DNA from: Symsagittifera roscoffensis | Lineage: Eukaryota; Xenacoelomorpha; Acoela; Convolutidae | Direction of reading: 5' to 3' | Assembly (NCBI RefSeq): GCF_963678635.1 | Contig: NC_087063.1 | Coordinates: forward strand, 85,299,574 to 85,363,573 | Length of the DNA stretch: 64,000 nt | Shown: positions 1 to 11,733 of the stretch, piece by piece | Numbering within the stretch: the stretch's first letter is position 1 | Layout: each line of letters opens with the position of its first letter | Position numbers and translations under genes: made by a program | The notes under the pieces: generated by a model | Database searches by the model: none | Told to the model about the DNA's origin: nothing | Seen by the model: only the letters and a program-made list of their open reading frames with translations

Positions 1-1
1 T

Positions 2-124
2 CACCAGACCATTAAGGATTCACTGCACGAGTTAGACAATTGCAGCGAAATTTTATCGGCAATCGATTCGGAAATGAAAGCAAAACTGGATGAATTTGAT
101 GAAAAATTTAACTGCGTTTCTTAA
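2..124 (+). CDS. 3' terminal exon of an unidentified gene (partial)
   Basis: An open frame enters from the left edge and runs for 40 codons to a TAA at 122-124. The peptide is acidic and lysine-rich with heptad-like spacing of hydrophobics (for example ILSAIDSEMKAKLDEFDEKF), which suggests the end of a coiled-coil or helical tail. The next ~750 bases are AT-rich, contain no matching open frame and look like a 3' UTR. The N-terminal part and the start lie outside the window, so I do not name the product. Codon composition is clearly less AT-rich than the flank, which supports coding. A chance open frame of this length is possible but less likely. Confidence 0.55.
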   Translation, partial: HQTIKDSLHELDNCSEILSAIDSEMKAKLDEFDEKFNCVS

Positions 125-981
125 CAAAAACTTTTTACATATCTTACCCTCTGGTTTTAGTAGCTACCTGTAGATACAAGTGTACATGTTTAATTTACAT
201 GTTGTTGATTACCGCTAGCTTAGTTTTAGTTTAGTTAGTTGTGCTATTTTTGTATGTTTGTAAATTCGGTATATTCATCCTGTACATTGTACGTTCTCAC
301 TCACTTGTGGATACTATTTTGCTTGCTGTATTTTTACCTTCATGGCGCAGTTTGTAAAATTTTGTTCATACGCGAAGGAGGAAAAGGGTGTATATAGAAT
401 TAGTTAGTTAGTAAGCAGTTTTATTTTTTTTCCCGGTGGGAAATGTTGTGATTTGTTTTAGTTGTCTTAAATGACCTTCGGTATTTAATTATTACATGTT
501 AACTAATTTAGATGCGACCATCGGTCGATATGAGACAAAGTCAGTTGTCCTTTTTATAACGTCTTAATTTACACACTTCCTTTTATTAGTTTTATTCTTT
601 TAAGTTTATGTACAGTAATTGTACATAGGTCTATAGCTTTAGAATAGTTTATTACCCCCCCCCCCCCCCCCTAGGGTACGAATTGCCACCCCTATAAAGA
701 AATAGTTTTCAACAAACTGCTCGAATAGTTTTTTTTATTTTTAAAAAAAAGTAAATTGGATAACAAAATAGGAACCACCTTGCTGCGTGGAACCTGTAGT
801 TAATGTCCATCTAAAAAATTTTTTGCCGAAAAGTGCATCCCGATATGATCTGCACATATTTTAAAAATACCTCAGATTTAGATTTATGTCAATTTTGTTC
901 TACTGAGTACTGATTGCTTTCACATGGTTCGGGATGGTCTCTGAGCATGTTTAAGAGTTTAATTGTTTCACCCAACACACA
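125..981. other. AT-rich 3' UTR/intergenic stretch with poly-C tract
   Basis: No gene was recognised. The sequence is AT-rich and probably begins with the 3' UTR of the gene ending at 124. A run of 17 C at 655-671 stands out. A pyrimidine-containing stretch ending in CACACAG at 975-981 is the likely splice acceptor for the exon that follows. Confidence 0.4.
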
Positions 982-1120
982 GGTGCTGCTGCGGAATGTG
1001 TCTGTGCGTGTGGCTATGGGGGTGTACTGTCTGTCTGGGGTGGGGGCTGCATTGGCTGCACTTCTGCTCCCAATAGAAACCAGAGGACGACAAATGAAGG
1101 CAAGCACGAATAGATTTTGA
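982..1120 (+). CDS. Terminal exon of an SVOP/SLC22-like MFS transporter (partial)
   Basis: The exon encodes the last transmembrane helix and short cytoplasmic tail of a major-facilitator transporter. The reading frame gives VAMGVYCLSGVGAALAALL followed by LLPIETRGRQMKAS and a stop TGA at 1118-1120. A hydrophobic last helix followed by L-P-I-E-T-[KR]-G-R matches what I know of the C-terminus of SV2-related SVOP and, more loosely, of SLC22 carriers. A plausible acceptor (CACACAG) ends at 981, and an AATAAA lies about 140 bases after the stop. GC content is much higher than in the surroundings. No upstream exon of the same transporter is visible between 125 and 981, so the rest of the gene must lie left of the window or the exon is an orphan. 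The antisense frame at 889-1149 is a shadow. Confidence 0.55.
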
Positions 1121-1258
1121 TACAGGGAAAGATTAACGGGGAAAGCCATTTTACGGTTCGGGTGGGGAGAGGGGGGCGGTGTTACTTAGGGGAATTTTCT
1201 CTTCAAATATTCAAGGATTTAGTAAGTCCTCCAACTGTTTCTATGCTGCAAGATACTT

Positions 1259-1264
1259 AATAAA
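1259..1264 (+). terminator. Candidate polyadenylation signal AATAAA
   Basis: A canonical AATAAA lies 139 bases downstream of the stop of the SVOP-like exon, a normal distance for an animal 3' UTR. In AT-rich DNA this hexamer is common, so the support is positional only. Confidence 0.4.
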
Positions 1265-1370
1265 AACAATCTGTAGCGAATGATATCTATTACAACTGAT
1301 ATTCAGCCCAATTGTTGACAAGAGATATTGGTTTAAGACACATCTCTGTACCATTTCGCGGGTGCCATGA

Positions 1371-1520
1371 AGTTCACCTAAATACTTGGCATTCAAGGGC
1401 GATAAACTTAAAGTTATAAAGATCCGACCCCCAGCCGACCGTGAATTTGTTGATTTTGTAGATCGTGAACTTTGTTTTCTTCAGAAAGATACTTACGGCC
1501 TAATGATGAGAGCGTCCTAG
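1371..1520 (+). other. Short open frame, unrecognised coding-like fragment
   Basis: A 49-codon open stretch follows a TGA at 1368-1370 and ends with TAG at 1518-1520. It has no Met near its start. Its composition (FKGDKLKVIKIRPPADREFV followed by an acidic segment) looks more like real protein than neighbouring frames. It could be an exon, a fossil of a mobile element, or chance. I cannot name a family. Confidence 0.2.
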
Positions 1521-3258
1521 GCTGTCAGGATCCTTCAGAATTTTTGCACATCAGTAGATCGGACACATAGCATCTTACGTTTACAAAATTTATGAGCAAA
1601 ATAGCTCGTTTTTTAAACTACAAGGCAAATTATTTGTTTCAGAATACGTGAAACAAGACCAGGGAAAAAGAGCGAGATGCTGTTTTCGTCATACCAGAAT
1701 ACAAAGTCACGTGATCATTTCGGGAAAGATTGGCAGCCGTCATTGGTATCATGAGAAACTACAAATGAGTAGAGTTGGTGTCTACTTCTGAAATCGAGTG
1801 CTTTTTTGTTAATTTATTTCTTCTTATCCATGAGATATTATATGTTAATTTGTGAATATCAATGAAAAAATGATCATCCAAAGTTTATTTGACATAATCG
1901 GATGCGCCACGAGCAGTTTTTCCATTCAAAATACAGTGTTGTCCTGGATTGCACTCGTGATCCAGGCACCGAATGTTGCAAATCTAATTCAGTTATTTTC
2001 AGCCAATCAGAATTGAGTGTTCAAAAATCTAAAATAAATCGCGAAAACATCCAAGAAAGCCAATAAGTCCAGGCCATTAAACCCAGGCTATTGCAAAATC
2101 GAAGTCGGGTATTATAAAAAAAATTAAACAAACAAAAGAGCTACTTAACAAATGCCCCCTCTTTCAAGAAAGGGGGGCGATTGTTGAGAAGGTTAAGTTA
2201 GTCGAACTTTTGACCAGTCAGAATGCAGCAAAAGTCGAATTTTACATAGAATGCTCTAGTGTTAATTTACTTCTTTTAATTATAAAGGTGACAATTTTTT
2301 AGTAGATACCAAAGGAAAGGTGATTATTAAGTAGACCCCAAAAAATCTATTGCTTAAAAGGACAAATTATTTAGCTAAACTTTGCTGTGCTGCTGTAAAT
2401 CGTTTTCTGTTAATAGTGATTTCGGTTTTGTGCAAAATTCATTTAGCCAATACGAACGTCTAACGATTCTGATTGGTTACAAAACTTCCATCTTTCGGTC
2501 CCTCCATCATGAGAATATCCCCCATCACAATAGTTTAAGAATATTTGAGATTTTCCCGTTAGAAATGGTGTATAAAACATTGAAGACTAGAGTGCAAATA
2601 AGCGGGCCTGCTTGGAACGGAAGCATAGCGATAAACATGTGTGCCTATTAGCCTGCACTGAATCCTTTAAATAGGCGTTCATTCTGTCTAAAAATAAAAT
2701 ACCTGAGATTTTCAGTTATCTTCGTCGAATACAACAACCAACAAAATGCACGCAATTTGGTGAATTTTTAGTTTTTTGTATTTTTTCCCAGAAACGTTTT
2801 TGAGCATTTGATACCTGAAAAAAAGTTTGAACTGGTTTTTCTTCACACTGAGGCATTTGTTTGGAAATAATATAAAAGGGTTCGAATCATGACTGCTGGG
2901 GCTTCTATGTGTTATAACAATGGACCCATTTCAATAATTATTTTTGATAACTGAAATTTTTGGTAAAAAATTGAAGCTCACAGCATCACAAAGTTCTTCC
3001 CTACTTTCTGTGGTCGGAACAATGCCTATAAGTAGTTATCAACAAAATAAAATTTTTTGCAGCAATTGCTTTTCACGCCAAATGATTGCTCCTGCTTGTA
3101 TAACATAAGTAGAAGTATCAAATTCGTATAAATAACAATTCAGTCTTTTTTATATGCCGATGTTTTATAAAACAAACTTTTAGTTATAATGTTGTGTATA
3201 AAAACGTTTTATAGTTCATATACCATGTCAGAAAAGAAACAAATTACGATGCCAAAAC
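1521..3258. other. No gene recognised
   Basis: AT-rich sequence with scattered short open frames whose products look random. The only distinct structure is a GC-rich hairpin at 2154-2178. A longer frame at 2382-2651 was examined and not accepted. Confidence 0.5.
2154..2178. repeat. Short GC-rich hairpin
   Basis: The arms GCCCCCTCTTT and AAAGGGGGGC are reverse complements except for one extra T in the left arm, with a CAAG loop. It stands out in AT-rich DNA. It does not match the histone mRNA stem-loop. Its function is unknown. Confidence 0.5.
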
Positions 3259-3600
3259 GTGCATTCTTTGCATTGTAAGCGGATTCCGCAACAGGTCAAA
3301 ATCAGATTTATTGCGGAATCTGCAACATTGCCACTTTTCTTTGATCTTCTTTGCTGTTTTGGACTCCACAAACAAATACCTATAAAATTCTACCATTCAA
3401 AATCGCTGCAAAATTGTGCAAAATTGGGGAATCCACAACCGTATTTGCGAAATCCAGAACAGTTCATGGAATCCACAAACAAATAAAAAGACATGTGTAT
3501 AGTTAAATTGAGCTGTTGTGGAACCCGCAACTGTAGCACAATCCGCAAATTGTAAGTGGAATCCGCATTTTGTTTGCGGATTCCGTTTACAGATGTGTAT
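3259..3600. repeat. Rep-A: degenerate GCGGAATCCGC-rich repeat
   Basis: The near-palindromic motif GCGGATTCCGC or GCGGAATCYGCA recurs on both strands at irregular 30-60-base spacing (for example 3279-3291, 3313-3325, and several between 3430 and 3600). The same family occurs at 4400-5100, 10600-11290, 59041-59128 and 62773-63150. The stretch around 3320-3380 aligns with the DNA flanking the LTR element at 59129, so it serves as an empty-site reference. No coding function is evident. Confidence 0.6.
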
Positions 3601-3714
3601 ATTTGTAGTAGCGTTTAAAGTTATATCTTTTAATTACTAGATGGTCACCAGCAAGTTATATCTCATTTACGAATTTACTCCATTGATCAGCTACCTGTTG
3701 AAATGCCCAACGGT

Positions 3715-4215
3715 AGATCTCAATTTCTGTCAAACACCCAGCTTCAGTATTTGGAATTGATGATATCCCAATTACTGACCAATAATTGGGATCGATGGAA
3801 TCCCAAAATTGACCTAATTCGTCGATATGCTAAGCATTGTGTTTCTAAACACTCTCAACCCAATGACTCCAAATTATGAATTTAATCGATATTTTTTCCA
3901 TAATATTCCAGTATGTGGGATTCCATCAATCCCAAATAATGAACAGTATTCAGGATTGATGGAATCACAAATACTGATATAAATTGACGATATGCTGTGC
4001 GTTGTGCTTCTAAACACTCTCAACCCAATGACTCCAAATAATGATTTTTTTTTCCATATTTATTCCATATCATTCCAGTATTTTGGGTTCTATCAATCCC
4101 AAATACTGAACAATATTTGGGATCGATGGAATCCCAATTGCTGACATAAATCTGCGACATGCTGTGCGTTGTGTTTTTGTGTTTCTAAGCACTCTCAACC
4201 CAGTGACTCAAAATA
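3715..4215. repeat. Three degenerate 165-175-bp tandem repeats
   Basis: Three consecutive units share the order: a segment like ATCGATGGAATCCCAAT, then GCTGTGCGTTGTG, then AAACACTCTCAACCCAATGA. The last motif occurs near 3848, 4012 and 4189. Units differ by small indels. The repeat stops just before the duplicated block that begins at 4220. Confidence 0.6.
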
Positions 4216-4642
4216 ATCAATTTATTCGGTGCTAAGTTTCGAAAACACTGGTCCCAATTACTAAAAGATGATATCCACAGATTTAATTAAACAACGTCTG
4301 AAGGTTTGTTCGTGGACTCCGTTGACAAGGGTTAAGTCCTTGTTTTTGAAATTCTCATCGCTACAGACAAGAAATCCAGCTCTAGCTTTCAATTGTTCAT
4401 ATGCAAGTTCAGTAATAAACAAAATTCGGAATCCAATTACAGTTTGCGGATTCCACATACAATTGCGGATTCGACTTACATTTTGCAGAATCTAGAACAA
4501 CTAGCTATATTCGCTTGTTGCACATTGCGCGACACATTAAACTTGCCGACAAAAACTACGTTACAGTAAGTTGTTAGCGGATTCCATGGAAAATCAGTTA
4601 GTGGAATTCAGTGACTTTTTGGAACTTGTTCAAATATTAGTT

Positions 4643-4960
4643 TCTGGAATCCAGGAACATACAGACACAAAATTGTGCGCCTATCCAGTGCACAGTTTTG
4701 TCTCGTATTGCGCTTGCAAACTAATTTATACGCATGGCTCATCTGTCGTTGGTTACAACAAATCAATTTTCAGATAGGAAACTATACTGTCACATTTGAA
4801 TTTATCAGTATAATCTGCAACCTTACGTGATATAACTTCCGGCTTCCTTGAAGTATCGATTATTTTCGAAACAAAAATTCAAAAGCGACAAGCATTATGA
4901 GGCCAAACTGTGCACTGGATAGGCGCACAATTTTGTGTCTATTTATTCCTGGATTCCAGA
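4643..4960. repeat. Long inverted repeat inside Rep-A (foldback-like)
   Basis: The arm at 4643-4716 and the reverse complement of 4889-4960 align over ~73 bases with few differences. They share TGTGCGCCTATCCAGTGCAC and a flanking GGAATCCAGGAA. The spacer is about 170 bases. A third, shorter copy of the arm end (CACAGTTTGGCCTCGTATTG) lies at about 5075-5094. The structure could fold into a large hairpin. Confidence 0.7.
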
Positions 4961-5475
4961 GACAAGTCTTTAAACATGGTAAAATTTTGTCGGAACGATC
5001 AAAAAGATTGAAAAAACAAAAGAAGAACAAAAGGAGCGTCCTTTTTGTGGAATCCGTTTTCAATACACAAAAACACAGTTTGGCCTCGTATTGAGATAAT
5101 TGGGTTGCAGTGCATGTAGCAGAAAAAATTCCGACACAATTTTTTTTAAAAAGTTTGACTTTTTTTTTCAATTTATGTCGTTTTCATTCATCTAGTGAAA
5201 AAGGACCTGAATGAAATACTAGATTTTGGGCATGTGTGAAAGTACAAGTAAATAAAGCGTTTTCGACAGCAAATTTAAAAAACATACTAGGAAGGCGTTA
5301 AAAAAGCTCGAAAACTTATTTATAGCGAAATAAATTTTCTTGATCACTGCATCACAAAATTTTTGTGGTCGAATGGTGGCAGATTTTAATCTGGTATATA
5401 ACTTGACCGGTTCAAATGAAGAACATGTTTTGTGTGGAAAAAAGTAATAAAACGCATCCGAAGACACAGTTATTT

Positions 5476-5535
5476 GACTACGACGCGAAAAACTTGCCTA
5501 CGACGCGAAAAACGTGCCTACGACAAGAAAAAAAT
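5476..5535. repeat. Three tandem 20-bp repeats
   Basis: Three units of the type GCCTACGACGCGAAAAACGT occupy 5476-5495, 5496-5515 and 5516-5535, the last more diverged. The same triplet recurs at about 11666-11725 in the second copy of the block. Confidence 0.7.
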
Positions 5536-5544
5536 AGGTCAAAA

Positions 5545-5683
5545 CAGATCTTTTTTTAGTGATTTGGAAGAGCTCAGAAACTCAATTTTGTCATTCTAAA
5601 GAGAAGGAAAATGTATCCAGAAAATTCAAAAAAAAACATTGAAAATTCGCCCCCTCTCGAGAAAAAACTAGATCCGCCCCCTG
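5545..5683. mobile_element. 5'-truncated hAT-type MITE, related to the one at 55770
   Basis: The right end reads CCCCCTCTCGAG, then an AT spacer, then CTAGATCCGCCCCCTG. This matches the right terminus of the intact element ending at 56157, which has CCCCTCGAGAAAATCC then TAGATCCGCCCCTG. Upstream, GAAGAGCTCAGAAACTCAAT also matches that element's GAGAGCTCGAAAAGTCAATT. The left terminal repeat is missing, so no target duplication can be verified. Confidence 0.55.
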
Positions 5684-5841
5684 CACCGCCCAATAATCAC
5701 ATAGAGACGCAAAGACAACTCGCCGAATGAAAATTCAGTCATTTTGAAAATCAAAAAATTCATCTAAGAATGCACAGACAGTTCAGCCAGTTTTTTATTT
5801 GCCTTCATTCAGTTGAAGCTCGGAGTAGGAGTTAGTAGTAG

Positions 5842-8800
5842 TATAGAAGTTACAGACCCCGCCCCTAGTAAACCCTACATTTTAATTGTTTTCAAAAAAT
5901 CTATTTTGACGCAAATAAAGTGACATGTTTGAGCTGTTTTTCCCGAGGACATGAGTAGACGAAATCCAGAGATGTAATCATCTTTTTTGTGATAACAATT
6001 TTTGTGGATGTAACAAAACAAATCATAAAATTCAACCATCGCGGCAAAAAATTTTATAATGTTTTTATAATTTATTATTTTTTCAGATTAAAAATTTTTC
6101 AAATAAAAATTGCGATAAACTAATCTTTCTATTCTGTTCAAAGGAACTCAAAAAAAGTTAAAATAATATAAAGATACAATCTCATGTCCTGGCCTGGTTT
6201 TCTAATTCCTCTTTGTCCATGTTGCATTTCATTTCGAGTTCTCTTGTGATACAATGTGCTGTATTACGTCTCATTGGTTTATTCGTCTTCAGCACAACGA
6301 CTGATTTTCGAGCGTTTGCATTGATATTGATACCATTTGCAGGAGTTGAATGTGATACAATATCCGAGCACTCTTCCAGCTTGATTCAGATAAATTGAAA
6401 ATTTTTGCTGCTAATTTAGTCGCTTTCGGTTTCCAGCAACATTTTAGGCTCGCTTGCTATACTTTTTCCGTCCTGCTCCCTCTTTGCGGCTTTCGACTGA
6501 TCTGAAACACGAGAGATATCCAAAAACTTGGGAACAATTATTTCCTCCAGATTATATAAATTATCCTGATTTTTCGAATCCTGAGGATAATTAAAATCCT
6601 ACAGAATGTCCGAATCCTCAGGATAGTTCAAATTCTCGAGATTTTCCGAATCTTCAGGATAATCCAAGACCTTCTGTAGAACTTCCACATCCCGCCCCTA
6701 GTAGTAATGAACTTCCACACCTCGCCCCTAGTAAATCCAATTATTTAACCTGTTTTCAAAAATTTTGTTTTGACGCGAGGAAAGTGACATGTTTGAGCTG
6801 TTTTTTTTTCCGAGGACATGAGTAGACAAAATCCAGAGAACTAATCATCTTTTTTGTGATAAAAATTTATGCGGATTTATCAAAACAAATCATAAATTTC
6901 AAGCAACGCGACAAAAAATTTTAATATAATTTCTTAATTTAATATTTTTTTCAGATAAAAATTTATTCAAACAAAAATTGCGATAAACTAATCTTTCTTT
7001 TTTAGTTGAAGAAATTCTAAAAAATTTTGAATTAAAATAAAATTATAATCTCTTGTCCTGGTTTTCAAATTCTTCTTTGTCCATGTTGCATTTCTTTTCG
7101 TGTTCTCTTAAGATACTATGTGCTGTATTACGGCTCGTTGTCTTTTATATCTCAAGCTCAAGGACTGTTTTTCTAGCGTTTGCATTGGTATTGAAACCAT
7201 TAGCAGGAGTTGAATGTGATACAAAATCCCAGCACGGGTTCGGATTTGGTTCGGATAAATTTATCTTTCAGCTTGGTTCGGATAAATTGCAAATCATTGC
7301 TGCTAATTAACTCGCTTTTGGTTTCCAGCAACTTTTTAGGCTCGCATGCTAAACTGTTTCGATCTTGCTCCCTCTTTGCGGCTTTCGATTGATCTGAGAC
7401 ATGAGGGATATCCAAATCCTTGCAAACATTTAACTCCTCCAGAATATTTAAAATCATCCTGATTTTTCGAATCCTCAGGATAATCCAACTTCTTCAGATT
7501 TCCGAATCCTCAGGATAATCCAAGTCCTTCTGATTGTCCGATTCCTCAGTATAATCCTAATCCTCCTGATTTTCCGAGTCTTCAGGATAAATCAAATCCT
7601 CCGGCTTATCCCAATCCTGCGGATTATCCAAATGCTCTGGGGTATCCAAACACTCCGGATTCTCCAATTCCTCCGGATTGTCCAAATCATTAGAAGTATA
7701 GAACTTCCATACCCCGCCCCCTAGTAAACCCATACGTTTTAACATTTTCCAAAAAGTCTATTTTGAGGTGAAAAAAGTGACATGTTTGTGCTGATACTTT
7801 CCCCGAGCACATGAGTAGACAAAATCTAGAGTACTAATAACTTTTTTGATAAATATTTATGCGAATTTATCAAAAAAAATCATAGAATTCAACCATCGCG
7901 ACAACATTTTTTAAATGATTTTATAATTCATTATTTTTTCACAGTAAAAACAATTCAAATAAAACTTGCGATAAACTAATCTTTCGATTTTGTTAGTAGG
8001 AACTAAAAAAAAGTTAAATTAAACAAAATTCTAATCTCATGTCCTGGCCTGGTTTTCTAATTCCTCTTTGTCCATGTTGCATTTCATTTCGATCTCCTGT
8101 GATACAAAATGCTGTATTACGGATCATTAGTTGTTTCATCTGCATCTCAACGACTGCTTTTCTAGCGTTTGCATTGGTATTGATACCATTTGCAAGAGTT
8201 GAATGTGATACAATATCCAAGCACTCTTCCAGCTTGAAGCGGATAAATTGCAAATCACTGCTGCTAATTAAGTTGCTTTTGGTTACCAGCATCTTTTAAG
8301 GCTCGCTTGCTAAATTTGTTCCATCCTGCTCCCTCCTTGCGGCTTTTGATTGCTCTGAGACATGAGGGATTTTCAAATCCTCGCGAACATTTAACTCCTT
8401 CAGAATACTTAAATCATCCTGACTCACTTAAATCATCCTGACTCATACTTAAATCATTCGACTGATCTGAGACACGAGAGATATTCAAAAAGTCGGGAAC
8501 AAGTATTTCCTCCAGATTATTTAAATTATCCTGATTTTCGAATCCCGAGGATAATCCAAATCCTACAGATTGTCCGAATCCTCAGGATAATTCAAATCCT
8601 CCAGGTTGTCCATATTCTCAGGATAATCCAAGCCTTTCTGTAGAACTTCCACACCCCGTCCCTAGTAGTTTTGAACTTCCAAACCCCGCCCCTAGTAAAT
8701 CCATTTATTTCACCTGTTTTCAAAAATTCTATTTTGACGCGAGGAAAGTGACATGTTTGAGCTGTTTTTTTTCCGAGGACATTAGTAGACGAAATCCAGA

Positions 8801-10410
8801 GAACTAATCATCTTTTTTGTGATAAAAAATTATGCGTTTTTATCAAAACAAATCATGATATTCAACCAACGCGACAAAAAAATTTTATTATAATTTTTTA
8901 ATTTATTATTTTTTTCAGATAAAAAATTATTCAAACAAAAATTGCGATAAACTAATCTTTCTTTTCTATTAGAAGAAACTAAAAAAAAAGTTAAAATTAA
9001 ATTAAAATATAATCTCATGTCCTGGCCTGGTTTTCTAATTTCTCTTTGTCCATGTTGCATTTCATTTCGAGTTCTCTTGTGATACAATGTGCTGTATTAC
9101 GGCTCGTTGTCTTTTTCATCTCCAGCTCAACGACTGTTTTTCTAGCGTTTGCATTGGTATTGAAACCATTAGCAGGAGTTGAATGATATACAAAATCCCA
9201 GCACTCTTTCAGCTTAGTTCGGATAAATTGCAAATCATTGCTGCTAATTAACTCGCTTTTGGTTTCCAGCAACTTTTTAGGCTCGCATGCTAAACTGTTT
9301 CCATCTTGCTCCCTCTTTGCGGCTTTCGATTGATCTGAGACATGAGGGATATCCAAACATTAGAACCCATACACTTTACCTTTTTTCCAAAACTCTATTT
9401 TGACGTGAAAAAAGTGACATGTTTTTGCTGATACTTTCCCGAGTACATGAGTAGACAAAATGCAGAGCACTAATCACTTTTTTTTTGATAAAAATTTATG
9501 CGAGTTTATCAAAAAAATCATAGATTTCAACCATCGCGACAAAACATTTTGTAATGATTTTATAATTTATTATTTTTTCAGAATAAAAACAATTCAAATA
9601 AAACTTGTGATAAAATAATCTTTCTATTCTGTTAGTAGGAACTCAAAAAAAAATAAAATAAAAAAATTCTAATCTCATGTCCTGGCCTGGTTTTCTAATT
9701 CCTCTTTGTCCATGTTGCATTTCATTTCGATCTCCTGTATATGCTGTATTACGGATCATTAGTTTATTCATCTCCATCTCAACGATTGATTTCGAGCATT
9801 TGCATTGATATTGATACAATTTGCAGGAGTTGAAGTTGATACAATATCCAACCATTCTTCCAGCTTGAAGCGGATAAATTGCAAATCACTGCTGCTAATT
9901 AAGTTGCTTTTGATTTCCAGCAACTTTTTAGGCTCGCATGCTAAACTGTTTCCATCTTGCTCCCTCTTTGCGTCTTTCTATTGCCCTGAGACATGAGGGA
10001 TATCCAAATCCTCGCGAATATTTAACTCCTCCAGAATATTTAAATCATCCTGATTTTTCGAATCCTCAGGATAATCCAAATCCTCCAGATTGTCCGAATG
10101 CTCAGGATAATCCAAATCCTTCTGATTGTCCGAAAATTCAGTATCATGATAATCCTCCAGATTTTCTGAGTCTTCGGCTTAAGCCAAATCTTCCGATTAT
10201 CCCAATCTTGCGGATTATTCAAATGCTCCGGGTTATCCAAATGCTCCGGATTTTCCGATTCTTCCGGGTTATTCACACCATCAGAATAATGTATAACCTC
10301 CGAAATATCTGATAATCCGGATTAACCAAATCATTAGAAGTAAAGAACTTCCGTACCCAGTCCCTAGTAAACCCATTCATTTTACCTTTAAACTCTATTT
10401 TGACGCGAGA
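5842..10410. repeat. ~1-kb tandem array, block 1 (five monomers)
   Basis: Monomers share, in plus-strand order: a GAACTTCCATACCCCGCCC-type segment; GACGCGAGAAAAGTGACATG; GAGTACATGAGTAGAGGAAA; an inverted repeat TGATAAA/TTTATCA; an AT-rich part with a TTTTTTCAG; the core CTTTGTCCATGTTGCATTTC; and a block of 18-bp repeats. Core motifs start near 6211, 7074, 8067, 9047 and 9705. Spacing here is irregular (about 660-990), so these are edge monomers with indels. The block ends abruptly at 10410, where a copy of the left border begins. No intact gene is visible. Confidence 0.85.
9015..9356 (-). pseudogene. Array core module, minus-strand open copy
   Basis: This is one of the longest unbroken versions of the core on the minus strand (113 codons). 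It begins MDIPHVSDQSKAAKREQDGN, continues through CEPKKLLETKSELISSNDLQ and ends near MKCNMDKEKLENQ. It is charged and Asn/Lys/Glu-rich, with no signal peptide and no recognised domain. Upstream in the same strand lie 18-bp repeats that read as acidic hexapeptides. Other copies carry frameshifts, so this may be a relic frame or a by-product of repeat composition. The plus strand is also largely open here. Confidence 0.3.
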
Positions 10411-10832
10411 ATTTATTCGGTGCTAAGTTTCGAAAACACTGGTCCCAATTACTAAAAGATGATATCCACAGATTTAATTAAACAACGTCTGAAGATTTGT
10501 TCGTGGACACCGTTGACAATGGTTAAGTCCTTGTTTTTGAAATTCTCATCGCTACAGACAAGAAATCCAGCTCTAGCTTTCAATTGTTCATATGCAAGTT
10601 CAGTAATAAACAAATTCGGAATCCAATTACAGTTTGCGGATTCCACATACAATTGCGGATTCGACTTACATTTTGCAGAATCTAGAACAACTAGCTATAA
10701 TCGCTTGTTGCACATTGCGCGACACATTAAACTTGCCGACAAAAACTACGTTACAGTAAGTTGTTAGCGGATTCCATGGAAAATCAGTTAGTGGAATTCA
10801 GTGACTTTTTGGAACTTGTTCAAATATTAGTT

Positions 10833-11150
10833 TCTGGAATCCAGGAACATACAGACACAAAATTGTGCGCCTATCCAGTGCACAGTTTTGTCTCGTATTG
10901 CGCTTGCAAACTAATTTATACGCATGGCTCATCTGTCGTTGGTTACAACAAATCAATTTTCAGATAGGAAACTATACTGTCTCATTTGAATTTATCAGTA
11001 TAATCTGCAACCTTACGTGATATAACTTCCGGCTTCCTTGAAGTATCGATTATTTTCTAAACAAAAATTCAAAAGCGACAAGCATTATGCGGCCAAACTG
11101 TGCACTGGATAGGCGCACAATTTTGTGTCTATTTATTCCTGGATTCCAGA
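10833..11150. repeat. Long inverted repeat, copy 2
   Basis: Counterpart of the inverted repeat at 4643-4960, with arms at about 10833-10906 and 11079-11150. The dyad is preserved, as expected from a recent duplication. Confidence 0.65.
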
Positions 11151-11733
11151 GACAAGTCTTTAAACATGGTAAAATTTTGTCGGAACGATCAAAAAGATTG
11201 AAAAAACAAAAGAAGAACAAAAGGAGCGTCCTTTTTGTGGAATCCGTTTTCAATACACAAAAACACAGTTTGGCCTCGTATTGAGATAATTGGGTTGCAG
11301 TGCATGTAGCAGAAAAAATTCCGACACAATTTTTTTTAAAAAGTTTGACTTTTTTTTTCAATTTATGTCGTTTTCATTCATCTAGTGAAAAAGGACCTGA
11401 ATGAAATACTAGATTTTGGGCATGTGTGAAAGTACAAGTAAATAAAGTGTTTTCGACAGCAAATTTAAAAAACATACTAGGAAGGCGTTAAAAAAGCTCG
11501 AAAACTTATTTATAGCGAAATAAAGTTTCTTGATCACTGCATCACAAAACTTTTGTGGTCGAATGGTGGCAGATTTTAATCTGGTATATAACTTGATCGG
11601 TTCAAATGAAGAACATTTTTTGTGTGGAAAAAAGTAATAAAACGCATCCGAAGACACAGTTATTTGACTACGACGCGAAAAACTTGCCTACGACGCGAAA
11701 AACGTGCCTACGACAAGAAAAAAATAGGTCAAA

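Larger units (their letters stand above)
4220..5942. repeat. 1.72-kb duplicated block, copy 1 (left array border)
   Basis: This block recurs at 10411-12132. By eye I count about 17 differences, roughly 99% identity. It contains Rep-A sequence, a ~73-base inverted repeat, a 20-bp triplet, a truncated hAT MITE and the first ~100 bases of the 1-kb array. Similarity drops abruptly to array-family level beyond 5942/12132. Several 65-103-codon frames inside are conserved between the copies only because the DNA is nearly identical, and I do not call them genes. Confidence 0.85.

Noticed and set aside
889-1149. 86-codon minus frame with a signal-peptide-like start
   Set aside because: It is antisense to the SVOP-like exon, which has a family motif, an acceptor and a poly(A) signal on the plus strand.
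2382-2651. 89-codon plus frame as a gene
   Set aside because: Its composition looks random, it has no recognisable motif, and it has no neighbouring exon signals.
4860-5171. 103-codon minus frame conserved at 11050-11361
   Set aside because: Conservation is explained by the recent 1.72-kb duplication, and the frame crosses an inverted-repeat arm and poly-A/T runs.
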